From the NCBI GenBank assembly GCA_037127315.1, contig JBBBDQ010000310.1:5830001-5894000 (forward strand): a DNA stretch of 64,000 nucleotides. The letters are read 5' to 3'. Shown one piece after another: positions 44,080 through 55,789 of the stretch; positions within the stretch are counted from its first letter, which is position 1; the number at the start of each line of letters is the position of its first letter. Source of the stretch: Ascarosepion bandense (lineage: Eukaryota > Mollusca > Cephalopoda > Sepiida > Sepiidae). The notes under the pieces were generated by a model. It made no database searches. It was not told the DNA's origin and worked only from the letters and a program-made list of their open reading frames with translations. The translations under genes were made by a program, and so were the position numbers.

Positions 44080-44535
44080 TAAAGATTGATGTTGCATTTC
44101 ATTTTTTTAAGATTGTGGGTAATAGGGAAGCAAGTAATAAGAATAAGAGTTCCACAGGCGAGACGTGCGAGAAAAGAAACTGTTAGAATAGAATTGACAT
44201 TTGCAGTAAAACGGTGAGATTTTATTGCCAATTTAGTTGCATGCTTAAATTCATGTAGTTGAGGCACCAAGAAAAATAACTAGAACAGTTTCTATGAAAA
44301 CCACGTCACGTCGGTGAGAAAGTTACTGATGTCGGGATGTCAGGCATGGATCAATCACATTCTTTGAATTTTGTCAAAAATCTCGAGATATACAAGCGCA
44401 GCACCAAGTCAGATATAGCAGCAGTATTCAATACAGGGACGAATGGTGGATGCACAAATGCGCAAGTTGGATTCCCACAAAATCGGTATGTCAATTCAAC
44501 TTTCTGCGTAGACAACAGTTGCGCTACCTACACGT
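44080..44535 (-). mobile_element. CR1/jockey-like LINE fragment
   Basis: Minus-strand words include QLHEFKHATKLAIKSHRFT and, further on, segments aligning with the 31700-31930 region of the reference copy. It is frameshifted and has lost its 3' terminus. Confidence 0.7.
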
Positions 44536-44724
44536 TATAGAGGAGGAGGAATAGAAAGTAAAAAAAGTTACAGAAGAGTAAATGAAATACAAGAAAAGGT
44601 TACAAAAGAATCTTTTACACTGTAAGAAAAAATTAATTAGTAAATGGGTTTTTTATCTCGTATCTTTTACTATTCACCTACATTATTTGTCTAGTATCTT
44701 TACTTTACCTACTTTACTAGAATG

Positions 44725-44870
44725 TACGATGTGGTGCAGTGGTTATCAGTTCGGAATGAGAAATCGGTGGAGCCAAATTTGAATTCCAGTTAAATTCGTT
44801 GCATTCATTACCCGTAATTACTTTTTCAGAAATATACTAATCCATCGCCTTTCCCTCCAGCTATGGGTTA
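44725..44870 (+). mobile_element. tRNA-derived SINE, left half
   Basis: It runs from the GATGTGGTGCAGTGG A box to CTATGGGTTA, where the LINE poly(T) begins. The B box reads AATTTGAATTCC. Confidence 0.85.
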
Positions 44871-45450
44871 TTTTTTTTAATCAGTTCACTCCAAGCAAAG
44901 CAGAATTGTCACTTGTGCGCAGAGGGTTACAGAAGAGGTGAGATGAGAAAGCGGAACAGGTCACAGAAGAGTCAGAGAATGAGATGAGAATACAGGTGTG
45001 AAGAGGGCTACATGGGAGTGGAGTGGAAAGAAAGAAGAACACGATATAAGGGTTGTCAGGGAATGGATGTGAGTCAAAAAAATGAGAGATAGCAATTGAC
45101 TTTCTATTTAAATTCTTGGAGATTGTAGCTTTCAGGGTAGAAAGTATACGGAAAGGAATTCCACAGTGCTAGCAAAAAAGCTGATAGAATAGAAATTGCG
45201 GTTACATTTGATTCGTTTCACTATAAAAGGGTGGGACCTAGCTGTTAGTCTAGTAGCTCGAATAAATTTATGCAGAGGGGACACCTGGAAGCTAAGCTCG
45301 TCAGAGAAGAAGCCTTGAAAATATTTGTAGAAGAGACAGAGTGAAGCCACATTACGGCGGTGAGAAAATTACTGGAGTTGAGCTACCAGGACAGGATCAG
45401 TTACATTATAGATTCTTCGCTGGATTTTGTTAAGTGACCCGAGATGAATA
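44871..45450 (-). mobile_element. CR1/jockey-like LINE, 5'-truncated, inserted in a SINE
   Basis: A T-run (44871-44878) is the A tail, followed by the conserved 3' terminus. Coding tail words on the minus strand include RATRLTARSHPF and ASLCLFYKYFQGFFSDEL (45247-45350). The 5' truncation is at about 45450. Confidence 0.88.
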
Positions 45451-45586
45451 ACAGGAACAGATTGGCAGCTAGTCTACTAGAGAAAGAAATGGCGATCTAC
45501 TGCGGGAAAATCTGACCTAGTCAGTTATGTCAATTTCGAGACAAGGTCGCCGAAGCGTGTTATCACGTATGGCACTTAATTGACTA
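45451..45586 (+). mobile_element. tRNA-derived SINE, right half
   Basis: It resumes at AACAGGA-like sequence, exactly the place where the left half stopped (consensus ATGGGTTA|AATAACAGG), and ends TATGGCACTTAATTGACTAA. Confidence 0.85.
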
Positions 45587-46205
45587 ATGTATAAATTTAG
45601 CTACATTCTTTGCTTAGTATCATACTTTTCAGATGTTTTCTTTGTCTAGTACCTTAACGTTCAACTATATTTTTTTGTCTAGAATTTTTTCGTTTTGATA
45701 CATTCTTGATCTAGTATCTTTACGATTAGCCACTTTCTTTGTTTAGTATGTTTGTTTTAGTTACTTTATTTTTCTAGCTATCCAATGCGAAAAATAACTG
45801 GTCTGGTATATTTAATTTTAACTAATTTCTTTGTCTGGTATCTTCACTTTGTCTTAACTTCTTTATTTTTAGCTACATTCTTTGCATTATATCTTTACAT
45901 TTGGCGATTTTATTTTTCTGTTATTTTTTAGCTACTTTCTTTGTCTAGTAATCTTACTCTGAGTTTTTCTGTCTAGTATTTTTCTTTTAGCAATTTTTCC
46001 TAGCATCTGTACTTTTACCTACTTTCTTTGTGTAGCATATTTAATTTTAACGACATTCCTTGTCTTGACTCTTGTAGCTATTTTCTTTGTCTAGGTTCTT
46101 TACTTTTAGGTACTTGTTTTCTCTAGCATCTTTACGGTTAGCTACTTATTTTTCTAGTATCCGTATTTTAGCTATATTATTTGCTGAGTATCTTTACTTT
46201 TAGTA

Positions 46206-47050
46206 CTAGGCTCTCTATTTTCCAACTCCATGCCCTTATCAGTACTTGCACATTCAAGATTACAGCACAGTATTCTCAAGCTCTCACTCATATATGTACT
46301 GTCTAGGCTGGACACTTCCTTTGAGTATCTCAGTTTCTGTTAAAGGCATGACACGTGGAAGTAGAACAATCGACCCATGTGATCTAAATAAATGGTTTGA
46401 TTCGAAATTCCAACGTGTGTTACCTAATAAAGGCCGGAGCGTACATCGGTTGAAACTTCGGGAATATGCCAATATTTTGGGGGGGGGGGAAACGTCGGAA
46501 CGATATAAAAAATGAAAATGCTTATAATATCTTATTCTCATATGTCGGAATTTAGTGTGAAAAAAGAAAAAGAAACAGAAAAAACAGTTAATTGTCGGTG
46601 GTTAGATACTGGTTGTTTAATTTAAAAATTTCTCTTTTGAGATCGCCTATTGTCATTGAATAACAGAAGCTTTAGAGTCGTCATAAAAGTTTCCAGTCAA
46701 AAACAGGATTAAAATATTGTAGTAGGCCAAGCTACCCAACTAACAAAGAACGTTCTTGCAACATTGCATACAGGCTGTATTTTTGGTTGGGAGAGATGTG
46801 ATATTCTCATATCTATGAGATTTCGTTTGAGATATATATTTTTTCACCTTGACACTGAACGGTTCTGACATTTTTGTTTTGTTTGGCAGTAAAATGATAT
46901 TTTATTTCTTATTTTAGATGTCTACTGCGTTGTTACGTTTATGAGTTTTCATTTGGAAAATTTTGCTGTGAGATTCATTTTTCGCGTGTATTTTTATTTA
47001 CCTATTCTTATTTTATGTACTGTGTTTTTCAATACCTTGTTTGTTCATAA
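46206..47050. other. No gene recognised
   Basis: The overlapping ORFs at 46246-46541 have no domain; a run of G (46480-46489) lies inside. Confidence 0.4.
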
Positions 47051-47470
47051 ATGTTTCACCCCAACCAAGGCAGAAAAGCCACAAGTGTGCATGAGTTTTA
47101 CAGGTATTGAAAATGAAAGAAAAGACTGAGTACAGAGAGCGTTGAATAAAGGGAAAATGAATGGGGTTCAGAAGAGAGAAGAAAAATCTATTTATCAGGG
47201 AAACAAGTATACGAAAGGGAATTATACAAGCTCGTTTGTATTTAGTTATTTCACTTGTAAAAAGGTGGGACTTAGATACCAATCTAGCAGAACGCTTAAA
47301 TCAATGTGGTTGAAGCACTAGTGAAAAAAGCTTGTCTGAAAAATATTTGTAGAATGACAGAGGTAAGCCACACCACATCAGTAAAAAAGTGACATAAATT
47401 CCCTCATTTTTTTGTCATGTCTAGTTTTGGATGATGTATTTTTTGCGTGGATTTTGTTAACAGGCATCTG
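47051..47470 (-). mobile_element. CR1/jockey-like LINE, 3' part
   Basis: The conserved 3' terminus is at 47051-47100 and coding remnants lie between 47200 and 47400. It is heavily decayed. Confidence 0.7.
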
Positions 47471-48117
47471 AATACAGTCTTCAATGATGACTACACCACT
47501 TTTTATTGCTTTATTTTTATATACGATGTATTATCAGAAAGTTCCAGAATTGCTTATATTATGAACATAACTTTCATAGGAAAATACGAAAATCTGCTTG
47601 GTCCTGTGACGCTGTGATGGAACAGTATCGTGATATTTACGAATGAATGATAAATTTTAGCAACTTGCCTTGAGGAAACGCGTCAAATCTAATACAAAGC
47701 TTCTCAAATTGCTTATTCAGGTTTTTGCCAAACATGTTGAAGAAATGCGCGATCGGGGAGATTTTTCATTAGCATTACAACAAAACGTATAAAAAATTTC
47801 TTAAACAATCCATCATCACTTTCTGATCTGAATCATTTATGGGGCCTTGGGGATCCTAACGGAAAAATAAAACTGTACAATGATCGCGTCGCTGCAAGGT
47901 TTGCATGTTGGCATTTGGGACTTGATCAAAACCAGAAATGTTATGTATGCCTTATGAAGGCTAAGACCTAAGTCTCATAACTAAATCATTCGGATTTACT
48001 ACTAGAAACCAGAAACAAAGACGAGAAAAGTGCACATATTAATATATTACTCTCAAGTGTAATAGTGTGATACTGGAAACTTAGGGAATTAATCAAACGA
48101 AAAAATGGATAAGAATG
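47471..48117. other. No gene recognised
   Basis: A minus/plus mix of short ORFs. FACWHLGLDQNQKCYVCLM on the plus strand (~47900) is not recognised. Confidence 0.35.
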
Positions 48118-48958
48118 TGTCATGGTGACTTACTCATATCACACATGCAACTCGTCTGAACTATATATAAGTAGCAATTCTGCTTTGGAGTAGCAGAGAG
48201 AGTGGAATTTATTCCAGTTGAGGCTGGAATTTGATTCACCTCTCATTTACGTCATTGTCTTTGGGCAGAGTGCGGTTTGGTTGTATGTCTTTCCGAAAAG
48301 GCAGCTGAGTAAAATTATACTTAAGGGTGACAAACGCCAGGGGGCCATCCCCTCAGGCTTTACGTCTACCTCGGGAGGGGGCTGAGTTTATTGCCCGGCG
48401 CCTGAAGCGTCTCTAAAAGGGGAAGTGCCGAGGAGGGTCTGGGAATTTTTCTATGGTGCTGCCAATAAACCACCAAAAATATTACCTTGTGTCGCATCCG
48501 TTGCAAGGTGAGTGCAATAGCATCTTTTTGTAATTATTTCACCCCAAGAAAGGCAGAACTGTAAAAGTTGCTAGCGTAGTAGCTCATAGAGAGGGGGCAT
48601 CAGGGAGCTAAGTTCATCGTAGCAGAAGCCGTGAAAGTATTTGTAGAAGAGACAGAGAGAAACCATATTATGTCGGTGAGAAAGTGACTGGAGTTCAGCT
48701 ACCAAGTCAGGATCAATTACATTACAGATTCTTTGCTGGATTTTGTCAGGAAGCCCGAAATGAATAGCAGGGGAACCCGACGAGATGCGACAGCAGTATT
48801 TAATGCACAGGCGGATGGTAAATAGTGGAATCTATTCCAGCATAACTTTGAAAGCCGCTCTAATAATCGTTCATTGGTATATATTTCTACTACTGACTTC
48901 GTAATATGTTTGTTTTGCACTATTCCGTTTTTGCGTGTTTATTTCTGGCCTCAACGGA
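48118..48958 (+). repeat. 5' LTR of the Gypsy element, with insertion
   Basis: LTR sequence 48118-48217 (TGTCATGGTGACTTAC...AGTGGAATTTATTCCAG) and 48824-48958 (AGTGGAATCTATTCCAGCAT...CTCAACGGA) matches the 3' LTR on both sides. AGTGGAAT-T/C-TATTCCAG occurs at both edges of the insertion: a 17 bp target duplication with one mismatch. Confidence 0.88.
48218..48823 (-). mobile_element. Chimeric insertion: LINE tail plus SINE-like repeat
   Basis: 48310-48520 belongs to the repeat family of 34670-34866. 48524-48823 is a CR1/jockey-like LINE 3' part in minus orientation with an internal deletion (conserved 3' terminus at ~48535-48560, then a jump to the 31650-31900 equivalent). One 17 bp target duplication embraces both, so they probably entered together. 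Confidence 0.75.
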
Positions 48959-49689
48959 TGTCGAGGTCACAAAAAGCTGATGACGAAGATTCTTACGGAC
49001 CACACGAAGTTTTTTACAGACGACCAGGATTCTTAAGATTCCTTGAGGACCCCAAAAATACTGCGTGGAAATTGTCAATATTGGTTCAAAATTGTACGCA
49101 TCGAACGAAAAAAAATCTATATTCTTTTCACTTTTTTCTGCTCAACAAAATTTGGTAATCTAGAAAAAGAAACCAAACGAAAAAAAAGTGTAACTAACTT
49201 ACACTGAACTTGAACGCAAGCCGCTAAACTACGAGAATTCATGTTTTTCGAGAAAAAAAGCACTCGTAATTCTTTGAGTAAAAATTAAAGTTATTCACTT
49301 TCAATTAATTTTTATTTCGTTACTGAGTGAGTAAGAAACGAATGTGTTTTGTTATTCAAAGAAGAGAAAAGTTTTTCGCTTAAATTTAGTTTGTATTCGG
49401 GTATTCCTAAAAAAAGAAACATATGCACATGGATGAATTTAAATTCACCATGCTCGAACTTCTTAAGTTCCAACTTGAACAGCAAAAACAACCTGGAACT
49501 TAAATGGCAAGAAAGAAACTTGAAATTCAAAAGCAAAATTAAAACGGCCTGAATGTCATAAACAAGCTGAAAAATAACGGCTTGAATTTTAAAAACAAAA
49601 TGAAGTCAGACATCAAAAATTCAAAGAAATTCTACTTCAAACTTAATAAGAGAAAAGAAACTTGCTTGACTAGAGAACTGGGAATAAAT

Positions 49690-50400
49690 TAGTCAAAACC
49701 AAAATGCATTCTCACAAAACAGGATCTGGGGCAAAACAGACACTTTTAAATATTCTCCGGACAAGGTTATAACCTTTGCCTTCTATTTTAAAAGATATGA
49801 GCATTTATACACCACAGATTGCATAAATCGATCGGACTCTAAGAAAGTTCACATTCTTCTTCGAAATCTTGGTACCACACAGCACACCAAATTTGTAAAT
49901 TATATTTTACTCCGTAAAACAAGCGAATTGACATTCACTGAAGCTGTCAAACTTCGTACAGAACATTTTAGTCCTAAATCTTTACTCTTTTATAAGAGAT
50001 GCAAATGCATGAACCAGAAAAGATAGTAAAGATTTCACTACATTTGCATCGGTTGTGAACAAGCATGGCAACGATATCAAACTGTTAGAATTGAGTGCAA
50101 ATAATTTCAAGTGTCTGATCTGATATTTATTCAGGGATTCATTTGGGTTAAAGGCGCTGGAATTAAACGTAGAGTTCTAAAGAAATTAGAAAATGAGCCA
50201 AACTTTACTCTCTAACAAATAGCGTACGCCAAGATTACAAAAATATTGAGAAATCTGGCATAGCTTACATATGAAAAGGACCGAAAGAAAAAATAAATTA
50301 ATTGTACCCCTAAATCAAACCAATAACATGAGCATCGGAACAACTTGCTTCCTGACTCGTGTTTTGGTTGTGGATTGTTACATTGGTTTACAGACTAAAA
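49690..50400 (+). pseudogene. Gypsy gag-like region
   Basis: Frames read FKYSPDKVITFAFYFKRYEH (49747-49806), KKVHILLRNLGTTQHTKFVN (~49843-49900) and KTSELTFTEAVKL (~49917-49955). Further on, SKDFTTFASVVNKHGND and ELSANNFKCLI (~50025-50122) match the capsid-like core of K02A2.6-type gag. A knuckle CFGCGLLHW lies at 50360-50386; its last Cys position is a stop. The protein would form the particle and bind element RNA. There are several frameshifts; the A-rich leader 48960-49690 precedes it. Confidence 0.8.
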
Positions 50401-50509
50401 ATGCCTAAATCGTAGCCGTATGGAGAACAGGAGCGCCCATAGTCGAGCAAGAAAAAAGGGTAATAGCTGCGTAAAAAAAATTGAATCAGATGAACAAGAC
50501 GGGTTAAAC

Positions 50510-50775
50510 ATTAAGAAGTACGTGCAAGTCCAAATCCTAAATAAAAATATTAAAGTACAGTTGGATTCTAGTTCAGTAGTAACAATCATAAATTTACACA
50601 CTTGGAAAAAGTAGGGAAAACCAACCTTGCTAAAAATTAATAAAATAGCCAGGTCCGTGATAGGGGAGGAAATCAAGTTTACAAGAGAAATTATCACTAA
50701 TGTAACATTTCAAGGAAGGACGTTAAAACAAAAGACATTTGTATTAAAAATACAGAAAATTTATTTGGCACCGAC
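50510..50775 (+). pseudogene. Gypsy aspartic protease
   Basis: KKYVQVQILNKNIKVQLDSS (from ~50513) shows the flap-facing strand and an active-site D-S-S (catalytic Asp codon 50563-50565; usual D-S/T-G, so the Gly is replaced by Ser). It is followed by VVTIINLHTWKK, then after a stop KPTLLKINKIARSVIGEEI and NVTFQGRTLKQKTFVLK. The length fits a retroviral-type protease. Confidence 0.8.
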
Positions 50776-50904
50776 TAGACGGTGAAAGTCGTGTTGTGGG
50801 ACATGAAAATTTATTAATTTTGTAAAACTTGAAAACTTGAACACCGAGGCAAATAATTTAATAAAAAACTTAAAAGGAACTTATTCAGAAGTTTTTCTGG
50901 GGGC

Positions 50905-51790
50905 CTTGGTCGGTGTAACAAGATGGCGGCAAAATTTGAGTTAAAAGATGACATCCAGCTAGGGTTTAAGTGAAAACGTCATGTGCATTTTGTCTTTTTA
51001 CCAAAACTAAATGACTAACTCGACGGACTAGAAAGAAGCGGTGACTTGCCGAAGATTGTGTACAGTCAATGCGCTTCATTGAACATCTATGTAAAGAGAA
51101 AGTCAAACAAAATCCAGTTTGCGCCGATTTCTTAATGGGGCTTAATGCAGCACTCAGAGACTATCCTCATGCTTTATCTAGACCGGATGAAATTTTCGCG
51201 AAACTAAATGGGGGAAAATTGTTTTTCAAAAATCGACCTCAGTGACGCGTATCTTCAAATACCGGTGGAGAAAGAATGTTCTAATTTACTATAAAGCAAC
51301 TTCCATCGTGGGTTGTACAATTTCGAACCTCAACCGTTCCGGGTAAAGGTTGCACCGGATTTTTTCTGACAAGTGATGGATACTATGCTGACCGACTTTG
51401 ACTTCGCCGTTACATATTTGGACGACATCTTAATGATCAGTCAAATGTAGAACAGCATAAGGAACATGTGCATAAAGTCTTCGAAAGAATTCAGGAGTAC
51501 GGGTTCAAATTGAAAGAATCCAAATGCGACTTCTTTATGGAAAAAAAAATTAAATACTTAAGACACATCATCGAAAAAGAATGCATGAGACAGATCCAGA
51601 ACAGGCTAGAGCAATCAAGGACATGCCAGCTCCCAAAAATATATATACCTTGCAAAGTTTTGTAGGATTGGCAAGTTATTATCAGGCGTTTATACCGAAT
51701 ACGTACAACTTATGTTCTCTATTTGAAAAACAAAACCCATGCACTGGGAGTGAACACCTGAATGTCAACAAACATTCGAAAAAATAAAGA
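50905..51790 (+). pseudogene. Gypsy reverse transcriptase
   Basis: Readable blocks are AKFELKDDIQLGFK (~50930), FADFLMGLNAALRDYPHAL (~51120-51175), RPDEIFAKLNGGKLFF (~51182) and KIDLSDAYLQIPVEKECSNL (motif A, ~51230). Then follow the catalytic TYLDDILM (YLDD at 51415-51426), HKVFERIQEYGFKLKESKCD (~51469), AIKDMPAPKNIYTLQSFVGL and ASYYQAFIPN (~51610-51700), the end of the connection region. Frameshifts at ~51220 and ~51440 separate the blocks. A deletion of the segment between the priming grip and motif A is likely. Confidence 0.88.
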
Positions 51791-51799
51791 ACGTCTTAA

Positions 51800-52135
51800 C
51801 GTCGGATTTGTTTCTCATCCACTGTAACCCAGACTTAGGCATTATAGTTGCCAGCGACGCCATCTCGTATGGCTTTGGAACATGTATTACGCACAAGATG
51901 TTACATGGATCTCACAGAGCAATAGTTTATGCGTCAAGAATGCTTCTTCTTGCAGAAAAAAATATTTGCAAATTGAGAAGGAATCGTTAGGGATTATTTT
52001 CGCAATAATGATGTTTTGCCGGTACATTCACGGTAGGCACTTTACTTTGCAGAATGACCATAAACCTTTTCTTACAATCTTCGGTTCTAAGAAAAGTCTG
52101 CCTGTGCATACAGCAAATAGACTACGCAGATAAGG
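51800..52135 (+). pseudogene. Gypsy RNase H
   Basis: FLIHCNPDLGIIVASDAISY (Asp of the ASDA motif) and GFGTCITHKML are followed, in a second frame, by QIEKESLGIIFAIMMFCRYI (Glu of the KE-x-L-A motif) and GRHFTLQNDHKPF (Asp of NDHKPL). A frameshift at ~51960 separates the two halves. Confidence 0.88.
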
Positions 52136-52289
52136 AACAATTCTTTTAAAAATAATTTCAAAATAGAGTTCCTACCATCTAAAAAATTCTGTCATGCCAA
52201 CGGACTGTCGAGATTAATCCTGAAGCACAAATAACCTCTTGAGGATACTGTGATTGCTTCTCTCGAAACAGAAAGAGAATGTAAAACTA

Positions 52290-53310
52290 CACAGTGAGGA
52301 AACTTCCTGTAACTCTCCACCTAATAAAACAAGAAGCTGTAAACGCGGAGTTTATCAGGCAAACCAAAATAAAAATTCTTGAAAAGTACAAACAGACTTC
52401 GGATATTGTTTCTTTATGCGACGAAGTACTATTATATAGCGAGCGAGTCGTCATTTCCCCAGCATTACAAAGAAGAATCCTGAAGGGGATTACAAAGATA
52501 AAAAGTTATGTATAATGGCTGAACAGGGATAAGGATATGAAAATATGGTAGAATCCTGTAAAGGCTGTGCCTTGGCAGTGATGGTACCTTCAATCAAATA
52601 TAATCCTTGGCCCCAAACAGACCGACCATGTTCTTGAATTCATGTGGATTTTGCAGCTCCGTTAGCGGATTCTACCAAGTGTCCTGAAGTTCTTTGATGT
52701 AGAAATCCCACTACAGAAGTGATAATACATTTTTTACCCGAACTGTTTGCCAGATTTGGCGTAGTCGATTGTTTAGTGTCAGATAATGGTACACAATTTA
52801 CGTCCTGTGAAATTAAGAATTTTTGTGAGACATTTCAGATCAATCATGTCACGATTGCTCAATATCACCCAAGGTCCGAGCGCACTTCAGGTGTATAGAA
52901 TAACGGCCAACGATAACACGCCATCACCATTACACCCAGGAGATTTATTGTATACGCCTAAATTCAGGTTTATGTTCGACAGGCTATTTACCGAACAAAC
53001 AAACCTGGATAAACAAACGCTATCAACCCGGAGAAAACTTTTTTTTTCAGCTGCGCCTGGATAACAAATGTTTCTGGGAAATGGGTGAAATTAACAAAAT
53101 AGTAGAAAATATGTTTTTTATAATTAAAGGTTCCAAGTTCATTCACAACAGACATTTAAATCATATCAGGAAACTCCTGTGGACGATACTGACTGTGGTC
53201 CTCCTGAAGAAAAAGAAGTAATGGATGTCATGTATGATTTTGACATACCAATACTACAAGCGACCCCGGAACAGCACCGTGTAAAAAGAAAAAGGAAAGC
53301 CAGTTAATAC
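52290..53310 (+). pseudogene. Gypsy integrase and C-terminal tail
   Basis: LYSERVVISPALQRRILKGI (52430-52490) is the usual lead into the HHCC zinc finger, whose later part is damaged. Core domain: CLAVMVPSIKYNPWP (~52570), IHVDFAAPLADS (first Asp, ~52640), FGVVDCLVSDNGTQFTSC (second Asp, ~52780) and FCETFQINHVTIAQYHPRSE (~52830). The NGQAER segment with the catalytic Glu is lost by deletion. A C-terminal region reads NIPILQATPEQ-like and VKRKRKAS at ~53240-53310. The intact enzyme would insert the DNA copy. Confidence 0.85.
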
Positions 53311-53323
53311 TTAGGAGGTGAGG

Positions 53324-53549
53324 TGCTATGGTGGCTTACGCATATGACACATTGAACTCTTCCCAGTTATATCTAAGTAGCAGTTCTGCTTTGGAGAATG
53401 AGAGTAGCAGAGAGAGTGGAATATATTCCAGCATAACTCTGACAGCCACACTAATACTCGTTCTTTGGTATATATTTGTGCTACTGTCTTTGTAATTGTT
53501 TAACACTATTCCGTCTTCGTGTCTTTATTCATGGCCCCAACGGACCACA
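53324..53549 (+). repeat. 3' LTR of the Gypsy element
   Basis: It begins TGCTATGGTGGCTTACGC and ends CCACA if a CA end is assumed. Resemblance to the 5' side continues a little beyond (TGACAAGGTCACAA at 53559-53572 against TGTCGAGGTCACAA), so either the LTR is slightly longer or leader sequence follows. Confidence 0.85.
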
Positions 53550-53579
53550 ATACTTTGGTGACAAGGTCACAACTGAAAG

Positions 53580-55789
53580 AAAAAAAGACAGAAAAAGACG
53601 AATAACAGGATGATAATTGTTAAAATTCGTAGGAAGATGGATTGAAAAGAAGAGCAGATTAAATACGAAATTATGTTTCAGAATAATAAAATGAAAACCC
53701 GAACAGTTCCAAACAGAATTTAACTAGACCAAATTCAGTAAGACTGAGCAAAACGAAAACTACCTGTACTTCCCCATTTTCTCTCGATAATAAAAAATGG
53801 AACCATGCTCATCAACAATATACCGAACAACAAACCATCAGCGCGTTAAGGAGTGAGGAGTCAGCTAGATGATACCACTGTTGTCTGAAGGAACCTGAAG
53901 ACCATCGTAGGGTTGGGATTGCGATAGATTACTTTTGTAGTCGTAGTCCGGGAACTTTTCGATATCCATTGTATAGTCATTTGGCAGTGTCCCCTGATAG
54001 CTTCGTATGTTGTGATGATTCGCTTGTTCCGTCGATCGTTGATGATTATGATTTTCTTTCTTCCAGCCGAGGACATCGCTATTGATACATTGAACTTATT
54101 CATATCCTTTATTAATTTTTTCTATTTAATCATTTTCTAATCTCTCTATTTGTTACTCTTTTGAGTCCCATTCAAGTCTTTCAGGATATTTGTAGCGGGT
54201 ATTGTGGCTAATGTTCTAATTGAGTTTTTCTCATCGATTTCAATTTCATCGAGCTTTTATTTGTTCGACACTAAAACTGCACATTTTCTATGCCAAATTT
54301 TATTTCGATTTGGTCTTCATTAAAATCCGTAACTCGTTTAATTAATGCGCTCATTTCGTTTTTGTTCTTAGGGAATACATTCAGATTATTCATATAGATT
54401 AAATAGCTGAAATTTTGAATTGCTATTCTCCTTTTCAATTTTTCAAGATTAGCCAGGGATACGATGGATACAACAAACAATGATCGAGACAGAAAATCTT
54501 CTTTTCTTCCAGTGATTCTCAGAGTCCTAGATTACATTCTCCTTCAGGTTTTACTCTTCATTAATATATAGTCATACTATATATTACCAAAGAGTCATAC
54601 TATAAAGTACGATATACTTACACTATATAATACTATAAAGTGAAATTTTGTGGATTATGCAGGAAAGAAAATGACTAACTCTAAACTTGAAGATGTCAAA
54701 ATTGTTGTGATCTGGAAAATATAAGCGAGTGAACAGCCCTTCGAAAGAACCGGAAACCCAAATACTGAACAGGAAACAAGGTATAAACATAAAATTCTGC
54801 TAAAAAACACCGGAGAGCATTGTAAACCGGACGACAAGAGAAGCTATCTGTTTTTATTTATTTGTCTTCTCTCAGTCAGGCCTGCTCTCAGGGTTTCTGA
54901 AAATCTAATATTTGCCATCTTTTCATCTTCTTTGTTACTACCGGGGTTTCTGGTCTGGATTTGGTGATCCGTTTGAAACTCAAAGTTTTATACATATTAT
55001 AAACATTATGGTCAGTGTTGATTGCATTGTTCTGTGTCATCAAAATGTTTTCGCTAGCCCAGTTCTTAGGAGTTCACGTCTCATTTTTCTTGTATTCCCT
55101 GTGGGACAACTTGCGATATTCGCTGATTATGATATTTATTATAATTATTATTTCTTATTATCATTCTGCTTGTCCTCTCTTAGTTAACATGGCCGTTACG
55201 TTCTGCCAATATATAATAAGTAATGGAATAGTTCGTTCTGATGCCGTAAAAAATCATCAGAGATGCTACATTGTTTCCATGAGAAAAATGAATGAATGAA
55301 AGAAAGAAAGAAAGAAAGGACGAGTGAGGTGTTTAAGGTCTGTTTCAGGGGAAATGTGAAAGTTGACAATTTAAAATATTTTCATTTTTATCTGCTTATC
55401 TCTTAAAATGACGCCTAGCATTTCTATTGTTATTGCTATATTTTGTTAAAGTTTTTATGGTTAAATATTTAACGATACGATAGACAAATGTTAAAGGATA
55501 CTTTATTGTTATAGAATTCATAATGAGCTTATTCAATTATTAAGTTAAGAATTAAGATTCATCAAAAATGCAAATAGGAAAAGTGAAAAATTTTCACAGG
55601 TATTTCTTGTTGTAGTTATTATTGTTATTATTATTATTTCGTTTTTTATTTGTGGCTACTCATATCGATCCGGGTTCCAACCAGAGATAGCATCATACTA
55701 TTCATCCCTGTACATTTGTATAAAAAACAAATAAGTAATAAACACCTATATTAGTACACCTTTTACATAGATAAAGTCCTTCGTATGGT
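53580..55789. other. 2.2 kb without recognisable gene
   Basis: The first ~150 bp are A/G-rich like an element leader. TCATACTATA recurs three times at 54568-54605. A GAAA tract lies at ~55295-55318. No domain was found in any ORF. Confidence 0.45.

Larger units (their letters stand above)
44656..46205. repeat. ~30 bp degenerate minisatellite, interrupted by a SINE carrying a LINE
   Basis: The unit is approximately TTTAGCTACTTTCTTTGTCT followed by AGTATCTTTACT. It appears at 44656-44722 (about two units) and 45590-46205 (about 19 units, diverged). The SINE/LINE composite at 44725-45586 lies between the two parts. Confidence 0.8.
48118..53549 (+). mobile_element. Ty3/Gypsy retrotransposon, K02A2.6-like, full length but dead
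   Basis: Two LTRs of about 220 bp bound a gag-protease-RT-RNase H-integrase array in canonical Gypsy order. Every domain is broken by stops, frameshifts or deletions. The purine-rich AGGAGGTGAGG directly before the 3' LTR (53313-53323) is the likely polypurine tract. The 5' LTR is split by a later 606 bp insertion. Confidence 0.92.

Noticed and set aside
46246..46541. Overlapping plus and minus ORFs of about 85-89 codons
   Set aside because: Neither shows a recognisable motif; a G homopolymer inside makes a real frame unlikely.
53861..54103. 80-codon minus-strand ORF rich in Ile, Arg and Thr
   Set aside because: No domain, no relatives in the window, and it sits in otherwise non-coding sequence.
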